From assembly GCF_020283565.1 (NCBI RefSeq), contig NC_060060.1, positions 10,416,001 to 10,480,000 of the forward strand: a stretch of 64,000 nucleotides of DNA. The letters run 5' to 3'. The notes below the pieces were generated by a model. That model was not told where the DNA came from, ran no database searches, and saw nothing but the letters and a program-made list of their open reading frames with translations. This document shows, in pieces, positions 35,113 through 45,556 of this stretch. Positions within the stretch are counted from its first letter, which is position 1, and each line of letters begins with the position of its first letter. The DNA comes from Trifolium pratense. Lineage: Eukaryota > Streptophyta > Magnoliopsida > Fabales > Fabaceae. A program made the translations under genes and the position numbers.

Positions 35113-38100
35113 ATGGCTGATTCAAACAACTATATGCAACCTTCTATACCAAGATTTGATGGCTTCTATGATCATTGGGCCATGCTTATGGAAAATTTGT
35201 TACGTTCTAAAGAATATTGGGATTTGATCGAGAATGGTGTGATTGTAGCACCTGCAAATGCAACGCAGGAGCAATTGAAATCATCTGAAGAAAGTAGATT
35301 GAAAGATCTGAAGGCAAAGAATTATATTTTCAAGCAATCGATCGCACGATTCTTGAAACCATTCTTTCTAGAGATACAGCTAAGGATATTTGGGATTCTA
35401 TGCGATTGAAGTATCAAGGATCATCAAAAGTGAAGAGAGCTCAGCTGCAAGCTCTGAGAAAAGAATATGAATCTCTGAATATGAAGATTGGTGAGTCAAT
35501 TGATGACTATTTCTCACGCACCCTAACCATTGTTAACAAGATGAAGATGCACGGTGAACCTATGACTCAAGGTACAGTAGTTGAGAAAATCTTGCGTTCT
35601 TTAACTTCAAGATTCAACTATGTAGCTTGTTCAATTGAGGAATCAAACGATGTCACTACTTGGACTGTGGATCAATTGCAAAGCAGTCTGCTTGTTCATG
35701 AACATAGAATGAAAGGTCAAAGAGATGAAGAGCCAGTCTTGAAAGTGAGTAACAATGGTGGTAGAGGGAGAGGGTGTGGAGGAAGAGATGGTGGTAGAGG
35801 GAGAGGACGTGGCAGAGGTAGATTCAACAAAGAAAATGTTGAATGCTACAAATGTCACAAGTTAGGCCACTTTCAATCTGAATGTCCAAGCTGGGATGAA
35901 GATAATGCAAACTATGCAGAGTTTGAATTTGATGAGGCTGGAGAAATCTTGCTTATGGCTCAAGGTACTAAAGATTTTGAAAGCAACAATGAAAGTAAGT
36001 ATGAAATTTGGTTTCTAGATTCAGGATGTAGCAATCATATGGTAGGAAATAAGGATTGGCTGTTTGACTATGATGATAGTTTTAAAGATTCAGTGAAATT
36101 AGGAGATGATTCCAAAATGGTTGTAGTTGGAAAAGGGAATTTGAAGTTGTACATTGTAAGGTATGTTCAAATTCTCACAAATGTGTACTATCTCCCTGGT
36201 TTGAAGAACAATTTGTTGAGCATAGGTCAACTGCAGCAGAAAAATCTCACAATAGTGTTCAAGAATGACACTTGCAAGGTGTACCATGAAGAAAATGGAT
36301 TGATTATGTTCACTCACATGTCAATGAATAGAATGTACATAATCAAAGCACCAGTGTTGATTCCAAATTGTTACAAAGCAACCCAATCCAATGATGCTCA
36401 GCTTTGGCATCAAAGATATGGACACTTGAGTTTCAAAGGAATTAACATCTTGGCCCAGAAGAAAATGGTACAAGGCCTACCATATGTGAAGGAACCAGAT
36501 CAAAAGTGTGACAGCTGCATGAAGGGAAAGCAACAGAGAGAATCCATGCCAAAGAAACCACTCTGGAGAGCTAGTGAGAATTTGCAGCTGGTACACTCTG
36601 ATATCTGTGGTCCTATCAATCCTGAATCTAATGGCAAAAAAAGATACTTCATCACCTTTATTGATGATCTAAGCAGAAAGACATGGACTTACTTCTTGAG
36701 TGAAAAGTCTGAAGCATTCATTGCCTTTCAGAAGTTCAAGGCTATGGTGGAGAATGAGACTAAACTCAAGATACAATGCTTGAGAACTGACAGAGGTGGT
36801 GAGTATACATCTACTGCATTTAATGAATATTGTGATGTTCAAGGGATCAGAAGACAACTTACAGCTGCCTATACACCTCAACAGAATGGTGTTTCTGAGA
36901 GGAAGAATAGGACTATTATGAATGTGGTGAGAAGCATGTTGTCAGAAAAGAATGTGCCAAAGAATTTTTGGCCTGAAGCAGTCAACTGGTCAGTCCACAT
37001 ACTCAATAGATGCCCTACCTTTGCAGTAAAAGATGTTACACCAGAAGAGGCTTGGAGTGGAATCAAACCCTCAGTAAGTCACTTTAAAGTTTTTGGTTCC
37101 ATTGCCTATGTTCATGTACCAGATAATCTGAGGAAAAAGCTTGATGACAAAAGCGTTGTCTGCATTCACTTAGGCATAAGTGATGAATCCAAGGCCTATA
37201 AGTTGTATGATCCTTTGAAAAGAAAGATAGTTGTGAGCAAAGATGTAAGATTTGATGAGACAAAACAATGGAATTGGGAAAGTAAGGGAGTTGAAGCAAT
37301 TAAGGGAAGAGAAGTAATCCCTGACACAGATGCTTGTTCAACAAGCAAACACAGTGAAGAAGGGAATGAAGGTTTTGATGATCACAATGAACTCTTGAAT
37401 GGGGATAATAATGATCAAGGAGAGCACAATGATGTGAGTGATCAAATTGTTCCAGATTCAGAGAGTAGTGATGAAGAAGATAACCCTCCCTTGGATAAAA
37501 GAGTTTCAAAAAGACCAGGATACCTTGATGATTTTGTTACAGATGATGCTGAGATGCACAATCTTGCTATTTTCACTCCTAGCACTGATCTCATTTCTTA
37601 TGAAGAGGCCTGCAAGCATGATATTTGGAGAAAAACAATGGATGCTGAAATTTCAGCTATTAAAAGCAATGATACTTGGGAATTGACTGCATTACCAGCT
37701 GGTGTAAAGAAGATTGGAGTGAAATGGATATACAAGACCAAGTACAATGAACAGGGCAAGATTGAGAAATATAAAGCAAGGTTGGTTGCAAAAGGCTATT
37801 CTCAGTAGCAAGGCATTGACTACAATGAAGTGTTTGCACCTGTTGCAAGGTGGGACACTATCAGAACTATTCTTGCTATAGCTGCTTTGAAGAACTGGTA
37901 TGTGTTTCAGCTTGATGTGAAGAGTGCTTTTCTGCATGGAGAACTCAATGAGGAAGTGTATGTAGATCAGCCTCTAGGGTATCAAAAGGAAAATAAGCAA
38001 CTGGTGTACAGACTGAAGAAGTCTTTGTATGGATTGAAACAAGCACCTAGAGCTTGGTACAGCAAGATAGAAGCCTACTTTAATCATGAAGGATTTGAAA

Positions 38101-39125
38101 AATGTCCTCATGAGCATACCCTATTTGTCAAGAGTGAAACAGATGGAAGAATTATAGTAGTGAGTTTGTATGTTGATGACTTGATCTTCACATGCAATGA
38201 TGAGAAATTGTTTGCTAAATTCAAGAGTTCCATGGAAAGAAATTTTGCAATGACAGATTTAGGGAAGATGAGGTACTTCCTTGGTGTGGAAATAAAGCAA
38301 GATGGTAATGGAATATTTTTGTATCAACAAAAATATGCAGTTGAAATCTTGCAGAGATTTGGGATGAGTGATTGTAATAGTGTGAACAATCCAATTGTGC
38401 CTGGTAGCAAGCTTCAGAAAGATGAGACATGACAAGCCAGCAATTCAACTTTATACAAGCAAATGGTAGGGTGCTTGATGTACTTGCTTGCAACCAGACC
38501 TGATCTAGCTTTTTCTGTATGCTTAGTGGCAAGATATATGGAAAGGCCAACTGAAATTCATATGGCTGCTGTGAAAAGAATACTCAGATACTTGAAAGGA
38601 ACAACTAGCTATGGCTTGTGGTATGAAAGAGGTAAAGGAGATGAGTTGGTTGGGTGGTCTGATTCTGATTATGCTGGTGACATTGATGACAGAAGAAGCA
38701 CATCTTGCTATGTGTTTATGATTGGCACTAAGGTTGTGTCATGGTCTTCCAAGAAACAACCAATTGTGACATTATCTACAACTGAAGCTGAATTTATAGC
38801 TGCAGCTGGTAGTGCATGTCAAGGAGTTTGGTTATCTAGAATTCTGACTGCTATTGATGCAAGGAAAGGGAACTGCATCACCATTTACCGTGACAATAGC
38901 TCATCAATCAAGCTATCTAAAAATCCTGTGATGCATGGAAGAAGTAAGCATATAGATGTGAGATTCCACTTCTTAAGAGACTTGACTAAGGAAGGTATAA
39001 TTCAGCTGGTTCACTGCTCATCCTTTGAGCAAGTAGCAGACATAATGACTAAGCCATTGAGTTTCGACAGCTTCAGCAGAAATAGAGATAAGATGGGCTT
39101 GTGCACTTTGGAGTTGATAAATTGA
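35113..39125 (+). pseudogene. Copia gag-pol, broken by a frameshift and two nonsense codons
   Basis: Gag starts at 35113 (MADSNNYMQPSIPRF). The frame is lost by a one-base indel near 35320-35340 and conserved Gag resumes in the frame of 35400. Then come a CCHC knuckle CYKCHKLGHFQSEC (about 35843), protease WFLDSGCSNHM (about 36010), the pre-integrase HHCC region (about 36400-36530), the integrase core with IDDLSRKTW, RTDRGGEY and QQNGVSERKNR, and RT starting GVKWIYKTKYNEQGK. An in-frame TAG at 37806 interrupts RT just after KARLVAKGYSQ. RT continues with YVDDLIF (about 38170). An in-frame TGA at 38430 precedes the rest, and RNase H (SDSDYAGD, TTEAEFIAA, KHIDVRFHFLRD) ends at 39125. The product cannot be made as one polyprotein. 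Confidence 0.93.
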
Positions 39126-39145
39126 TTGGAATTGATGTTCAATTT

Positions 39146-39152
39146 AGGGGAG
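39146..39152 (+). promoter_or_regulatory. Copia polypurine tract
   Basis: AGGGGAG followed by CAAT sits directly upstream of the 3' LTR and would prime plus-strand synthesis. Confidence 0.75.
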
Positions 39153-39156
39153 CAAT

Positions 39157-39411
39157 TGTTAGGATGATCACTTGTATTGTTGTAGAGTTCAATTGTTATG
39201 TGTAATTGTGTTTTAGTTGATAGCTTGGGCCTCAAGCAAGGCTGGCCTGCAGCTTGGCCTACAGCAGCTTGCCTGCGCGCGCGCGTGCTTAGCCTGACTA
39301 TGGGCTTGCCTTGGCTAAGCCAAAAGCTGTTTTATGTGTTTGGGACTTTGCCTATATATAGGCTTGTATTGTTGCTAAGTGATCAATGAGAAGTATAGTT
39401 TTACTTCAACA
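39157..39411 (+). repeat. Copia 3' LTR
   Basis: This 255-bp repeat matches the 5' LTR with about four substitutions: in CCTACAGCAG, CTTGGCTAAG, TTATGTGTT and AAGTATAG. Confidence 0.95.
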
Positions 39412-39448
39412 CACTATACATAAGAAAAATTAAAGATGGCGTACCTAA

Positions 39449-39875
39449 GGCTCTGTTTGGTAAAATTAAGCTATAAGTTAGTTTATAGCTGATAAGCTAG
39501 CTGATAGCTGAAAAGCTAACTTATAATTGATAGCTGAAAAGTTAGCTGATTGAAATTAAAGTGTTTGGTAAAATTAGCTTTTTAAATGATTGATAAATAT
39601 AAAAAGACATAAAAAGATATTTATATGTAGTGGGTAGTTTTTATTTTAGTGGGTAGTTTTTTATTTTATAAAAAATAATAAAATTAAATTAAAGGTTAAA
39701 AATGGAAAAAACTGTAAAAAGCTATAAGCTCAAACGCTACTTGAAATAGCATCTCAAAAAAAGCTATAAGCTCGTGAGAAAAGCTTTTTACCAAACACTT
39801 TTATTTTTTTCAAACAAGCTTATAAGCTAGTCCAATAAGCTATAAGCTAGCTTATTGGACTTACCAAACAGACCC
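39449..39875. mobile_element. Tourist-like MITE, 427 bp
   Basis: Ends GGCTCTGTTTGGTAAAATTA and (right, reverse complement) GGGTCTGTTTGGTAAGTCC lie inside a TAA TSD (39446-39448 and 39876-39878). Subterminal regions carry AAGCTATAAGCTAG/TAGCTTATAGC-type inverted blocks. Confidence 0.85.
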
Positions 39876-40005
39876 TAAGTCCGATTAAATTAAGATTATT
39901 TCAAGTGGCTTTCATGGTATCACGAGTACGTACCATCAAATAAAAAATATATATATTGACAAGTGTTTTATTATTTTAAGATCAATTTATATCGATTTCT
40001 AAAAT

Positions 40006-40043
40006 AATCTTTCTTAAATACCAAAAAAAAAAAATCTTTCTTA
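40006..40043. repeat. Micro-insertion AATACC plus A10 with 11-bp TSD
   Basis: AATCTTTCTTA (40006-40016 and 40033-40043) flanks a 16-bp AATACCAAAAAAAAAA. This matches the pattern of the micro-insertions at 15681, 23474 and 44304. Confidence 0.65.
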
Positions 40044-40405
40044 GGCCAAATGTGAGTAAGACCCAAAATATAAATTGATCTAATAATTATTCTACAATTG
40101 CAGTTTAGTTGATAGCTACAAAAACGTTGATATATAATCATTTGAGTTAAAATTATGTGAGTCTAATCACCAAATACAAAACAAAAAACATCGTACAAAT
40201 TGATTATTTGCATTATCACTACATTTGTGAGAAGGATAAAAATATAAGTGTAATTTCAGCAAATTCATCTATTGTTATTGGTCCCAACTCAAAATTAACA
40301 AACTCGTCTAATGACAAGTTCTCTCAGATTTGTGCCAATAATATCAAACCAAACATAACTGAAGAGGAGAATATCTCAATGATTCCCGATTATTTATGGT
40401 TTCGG

Positions 40406-43400
40406 CACTAGTAGAAAAAAGCTTTTTTACATCTGGCGAAAAACACTTTTTACATCTGAAAAATGTCAGATGTAGGCGCACGAGACTTAGTAAGTATACA
40501 CGTTTTACATCTGGGTAGTCAGATGTAAAAAAACACTTTTTACCTTTGACCAAGGCGAAAATCAAATATTATTTTTTTAAAATTAAATTGGACCTTTTAC
40601 ATCTGACCAAGTCCACCTGATGTGAAATCTTAACTTTATTTTTTATTTTTCAAATACCTGCGTTTTTTTATATATTTTAAATTTTTGTTATTAAAAAAAT
40701 CTAACCCATAATGCCAAATTAAACATTCAACAAAATCCTGCATTTGTATATTAAAAATGCTGCGTTTCCTTTTTTTTAAAAAAAAATCTAACCCACAGGC
40801 CAACAAGATATATATATATATAAACATAACTTAACAGCTAGCATCATCCAAAATTAAAAATCAAGCCACAACAAGGCAAATATAAGTAATGAAATACATA
40901 TTCTGATATGCATATCAAAACAGCATTACAATATTCTTGGCAAAGAGGAAGATAAATCAAAATAGTATTACAATATGTTTGGAAAAACAATATAAAAAGA
41001 TAGTATGTGAAAGTTAAATCAAAACAGTATTACAATATGTTTGTGAAAGTTCAGAGCAATATTGTGCAAGTGCAAGCAAACAAGTACATAATTTTCAATC
41101 TACATACTTAAATATCATGACACTTAACTCCAAATTAATCATGTTGGCCAGTAACAATAAAAATTCTAAATAAGATGTTCAACTTACATCAAAATAATGT
41201 GTGCACACAAGATACTCATGGAGCTTGCCTTTCTCCAGCCAAAACTAGACAACATCATGCTTGTCCTTTGCAGAAATTTTTTTTTCACCTATTATAACAA
41301 AAAGCAAATTCCAACACTTATTACTAGATTGTCAAAAGGCTAGCACCGAAATTTATAATGTCAAAATAACTTTGTACATTGTGTCAAAACTGTACATAAA
41401 AAACTACATAACTGGAAAACAAAAATAAAAAGATAGTATATATATCCAATGGACCCAAGAAAAAACAATTTCATCTTAAAGTTAAAAAACTTAAGAATAA
41501 CATCAGAATCAAGAAACTCAAAGAACAAAAACACATATCTATTGTATCTCATCTAGACTCTGCAACAACAAAAACAATTATATAGATGAACAATATATTA
41601 CCAGAATACAAGCCAACCCTGAATAATTAACATCTAAAAGGAATCTTTATTCAATGTGTAAGGTTAAGAAACCACAAAATTAGGTAAATTAATTGAAAAA
41701 TTGAAATCAACTGATGCTTTAATGGTGATGGTTTAAACCCTAATCAGAAGCAAAATTCATGATAACAATTGATAAAGATAAGAATGTAGAAAACAAATAT
41801 TGATTCAGAAGAAACCAGTAGGACATGACTTACAATGACTTTCCATTCAAAGCATCAGACCTCCCATAAGAGGCATATGCATCAATAACATAGGCTATCT
41901 TCTGAGTTTCTACCGAATAAATAAACACGGTTCCTTTTGGCCAGTAAACCCATATCATTAAATTCTCAAAGACTGAGTTTATGCATTGTGTTGTTGAGAA
42001 TCAAGAATGAATAATGAAAATTAAGATGAAATTGAAAACAAAATTGATTAAATAGATGCTTACACTTAGGTTGATATAGTCATCTAGACCTTTGTAACAC
42101 TCGCGCATAAGGATCTCGCGGGCTTCTTCCGATATCGATTTTAGCCATATCGGTTCATAAGTCAGTTCCAGTTTCAGCCGGTTCGGTTTCATCCAACATG
42201 GTTCTGCATTTGCTGTTATTAATGTTCATGGGTTTCAATCCCGCAGCTCATTCTAATGGCATGCCTTGTGGCATGGTTACCAGATCAAGAGAATTGTTCC
42301 ATTTCAGAGTAATAATTCTCGCCCGAGATAGTACCACCGAGGTGACCGAATATATATTATTCCATTCTAAAAATAAAAGAACTACAGAGATGTCAAATAA
42401 GACATGGAGTAGCTTATTCAATACTTCATAGCTCTCACTTTCCCTCCATAGACATTAGTTAACTGCAACACTATCACTCACCTATCATGACTAAGCAGTT
42501 ACTGCCATAAGACATTGCAACTTCAATTGACAATAAAATTAGGAATATTTTGAACTGAATCTGAGTGAATTCAATTGATATTAATATACTAAGCAGTTAC
42601 TGCCAAATGGTTTCTGATCCTTTGGCTTGTCCCCTAAAACAAAGAACAGTGAAACAATGAAGAATCAATGAAAAGCAAGAAATATAAATTAGGGGTTTTA
42701 GGGTTCAAAATGAAGAGTAACGAACCAGTGTATCACATACCTGATTATTGAAAATTTGAATAGCATTAGAAATTCATAACCAAGAAAATTCATTCAAAAA
42801 TTGATATTTATTGCCACCAGTATCACATATTAAAAGCACTACATTCCCTTATATTCTCTAAATTCTCTAAATTTTAATCACTAACTCCTACACGATTTTT
42901 AAGAAAACCACAGCAACAAATGTACCAAACAGAGACATACTCCAAACTATTATATACGTATGAGTTTTGAGGCAAGTAAGAAAACATAGAAAACATAAAC
43001 AAATTTGAGAATAGAATCAGTATGAGAATAGATTCAGTACCTGTTTGTGTTTTCGGTCGGAGGGAGCGGAACGAGCTGAGAGAGCTTCGATTCGTTTCAC
43101 TGAGCTTCGATTTAGGTTCAGTAAGCCTTTGATTCTTCAATTAGGGATTGGAATTTGTGATTCGGTGAAACAGATCGGAGGGTAGGGTTCGAGAGAATGA
43201 TTGAGAGAGTGAGAGAGAGGGAGAGAGAACGAGAGAGAACGAGTTCCATCGAGTGAGAGGGTGAACGATTTGCTGAAACAGAGAAGATTTCTTGAAGGAG
43301 TTCGATCGATTTGGTGAATTGAAAGCTAGGGTTCGGTTTGGTCTTTGCGTGCGTGAAGCTGATGAGAGAAGATTAGGTTTTTTTTTCTTTTTTCGTGCGT

Positions 43401-43711
43401 GAAGCTGATGAGAGATTATAATAATTTCCATTCAAAAAAAAAAATTCATTTAAGACTTTTTATATCTGGGTATATAATGGGCTAGATGTAAACTTATTTT
43501 AGACAATTTTCACAATAATTACAGGATTGCCACCGCGTTTAGCTTTTCATCTGGGGATATTATGATCAGATGTAATAAGTTGTGTCTATGTATTTTTCAC
43601 ATCCATTACAATTGAAACCAGATGTAAATAGTACTTCATGTTACTTTTTACATCTGGTATCTCTTCCACTTATGTAAACATTCTTAGTAATAAGTGATAA
43701 TTCTACTAGTG
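40406..43711. mobile_element. CACTA (En/Spm) non-autonomous element, 3306 bp
   Basis: It begins CACTAGTAGAAAAAA and ends with the inverted TTCTACTAGTG. The 3-bp TSD CGG is at 40403-40405 and 43712-43714. Subterminal repeats TTTTACATCTG and CAGATGTAAAA are dense in both ends (about 40428-40630 and 43458-43680), as expected for CACTA transposase binding. No TNPA/TNPD-like transposase is present. The interior holds a captured host-gene-like minus-strand segment. Confidence 0.92.
41834..42192 (-). pseudogene. Captured host-gene fragment inside the CACTA element
   Basis: On the minus strand an ATG at 42192 opens MKPNRLKLELTYEPIWLKSI and continues to a donor at 42065 (GTGTAAG). A second segment with a good acceptor (CAG) at 41973-41974 and a consensus donor GTAAGT at 41833 spans 41834-41972. 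It reads in frame IFENLMIWVYWPKGTVFIYS, then VETQKIAYVIDAYASYG. A CT-rich exon with a GTACTG donor (43041 to about 43400) further upstream looks like a 5' UTR. Exon-like coding bias and conserved splice signals suggest genomic capture. The source family is not recognised, and no full protein would be made. Confidence 0.55.
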
Positions 43712-44189
43712 CGGATTGCTCGAGTGGTAGTTTGTTTGGTTGGTCGATTTTGTGGATGATGTTTATTGATGTGTGGTAATTCAAAAAGAAATTATAATTT
43801 TAAAAACCTTTTGGGCCGGACCGTAAGTCAATATAGAATTGTATCAATTGACTCGTGACTCGTCAACCTGCTACGACCCGTCCACAACAAAGAAATATGC
43901 ATCTCGGTGGATCGACGTTGGTTGTTTCAACATTTCATGCTCAACCCTAGTTTGATGGCAAAACACACGAGTTGAGACCAATATTACAACAAATGTAAAA
44001 TTAGATCAGACAAAAAGTTCGATGTTTAAAAACAGAGATCATTTTTTGTAAATTTGATGAAACATAAGAATTAAAAGTGCAATTAAGCCTATACCTTTTT
44101 TCATCTCTACATTTTTTTTTTCATTAAACTTTTTTTTTGTTACCATGATATATATCGATACAAAAGTCTCCACTGCCATTAGCGATTAC

Positions 44190-44303
44190 TAATTTTCGTT
44201 GGTGAAATTCTGAGGCACACAAGTTGGGTTCTCCCCCCAATCAAAATTTCTCCATACACATGAGGGAAGAATCAAACCCCCTGACCACGAAATTAAGGAG
44301 ACC
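44190..44303 (-). mobile_element. SINE-like, minus strand
   Basis: The minus strand contains GGTCAGGGGGTTTGATTCTT (B-box-like) and the legume SINE-like ACTTGTGTGCCTCAGAATTT. Its boundaries are approximate. Confidence 0.5.
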
Positions 44304-44348
44304 AAGACTCTTATTACTTTTTTTTTTGACAAAAGACTCTTATTACTT
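44304..44348. repeat. Micro-insertion T8GACAA with 16-bp TSD
   Basis: AAGACTCTTATTACTT at 44304-44319 is repeated at 44333-44348, separated only by TTTTTTTTGACAA. On the minus strand the insertion is TTGTC plus A8. Confidence 0.75.
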
Positions 44349-44401
44349 AAACCAATTCATTGTTGGTTTTTTTCCCGTTAAACTTTATATGTAGTTACTT
44401 A

Positions 44402-45487
44402 TGTTGGAACAAAATTGATTTAAAAATGTTTGCCCCTAAATCTATAAAGGTTTTGATGATAACAAAGTATTAATAAACAATTGGAAGGACTAAAAATTTA
44501 TTTTAAGTGTGCAGATATAAGCATCAGATAAGCTCTGAGTGAAGCTCAGAGGATGTGAATTCAGAAGTTCATAAGCGCTCAAAAGATGTTGGACTTCAGA
44601 AGTTACAACCTTCAGAGGATGAAGTCTTCAGAACTTCTTGAGTGACTAAAGCTTCATCAACCTCTGAAGATCTTTTTGAAAGCTGTAAAGATTCCCTTTG
44701 CAAGTCAACTCTTCTACCAATGAAGAAAAGGACCTCTCAAGCCTGATCAGTTCAGCTACTCTTGTTCTGTCTGTCCTCACTTGAGAACGTGGGTCTTCAG
44801 AATTGTTAGCTGAATAAGGAAAGTCCACTCTGCAGTAGTCAAAGTATCTGAAACTCTTACTCAGTTTAGATACAAACAAACTGCATCAAGACAAACTGCT
44901 TGAAGACAAAAGATTATCAACTCCAACGGTTCTTTTTACAACGACTCTTTTCTAATGATATATATACTAGAAGAATCAGCTACAACATAAAAAATTATCA
45001 AGGATTGAACGTGTGCTGAACAAACTCTGAATTCTGTGTATACAAGCTCTGAACCTCTTATCAAGTGTTTCTGCACTTTAGTCAAATACTCTGTACTATT
45101 TGTATTTGCTCTCTTTAGGTTCATATAAGAGCATTTGTATATTTTCATATACTTTACTATTACTTGAGGAAACTTAAGCTTGTGTGCTTAAGTGTGAAGT
45201 CTTAAGCTTGTGTGCTTGAGCATTGTTGAGAAGTCTCTTGCTTGTGTGCTTGAGCAGGTGTAATCTTGTGTGATTATAGTGAAATCCCTTGGAAGTGCAA
45301 GGGGACTGGACTACTCTCGTTTTGTGAGAGGAACCAGTATAAATTGCTTGTGTGATCTCTCTCTCTCTCTTAACGTGTTTATTGTGTTATTTATCCGCTG
45401 CCGTTGTAGTTAAGTTAAGAACTTGAAAAAGTTTTAAACTTGACTAAAACACAATTCAACCCCCCTTCTTGTGTTTTCACACCTTCA
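44402..45487 (+). repeat. SIRE 5' LTR
   Basis: The U3 region is dense in TTCAGA/TCTGAA hexamers. A TATA-like run ATATATATAC is at 44958-44967. The later part has three copies of CTTGTGTGCTT(A/G)AG (about 45178-45255). The 3' end is CACCTTCA. Confidence 0.96.
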
Positions 45488-45489
45488 AT

Positions 45490-45501
45490 TGGTATCAGAG
45501 C
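45490..45501 (+). promoter_or_regulatory. Primer-binding site (tRNA-iMet)
   Basis: TGGTATCAGAGC follows the 5' LTR by two bases and complements the 3' end of initiator Met-tRNA over 12 nt. Confidence 0.93.
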
Positions 45502-45556
45502 TCTGGTCTGTTACTTTCACTTAACAGTGAGACAGTAAAGATCTTGTGAGAACACT

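Larger units (their letters stand above)
34711..39411 (+). mobile_element. Ty1/Copia LTR retrotransposon, 4701 bp, complete but broken
   Basis: LTRs of 255 bp lie at 34711-34965 and 39157-39411 (TG...CA). The 5-bp TSD CACTA is at 34706-34710 and 39412-39416. About four LTR differences were counted by eye (1.6 percent), which at an assumed 1-1.5e-8 substitutions per site per year suggests well under 1 Myr. A tRNA-iMet primer site follows the left LTR and a polypurine tract precedes the right one. The gene order protease-integrase-RT-RNase H identifies Copia; the sublineage was not resolved. Coding is disrupted by one frameshift and two stops. Confidence 0.95.

Noticed and set aside
44646..45148. 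Two minus-strand ORFs repeated at 56955-57457
   Set aside because: They lie inside the SIRE LTRs, are duplicated only because the LTRs are, and have no family features.
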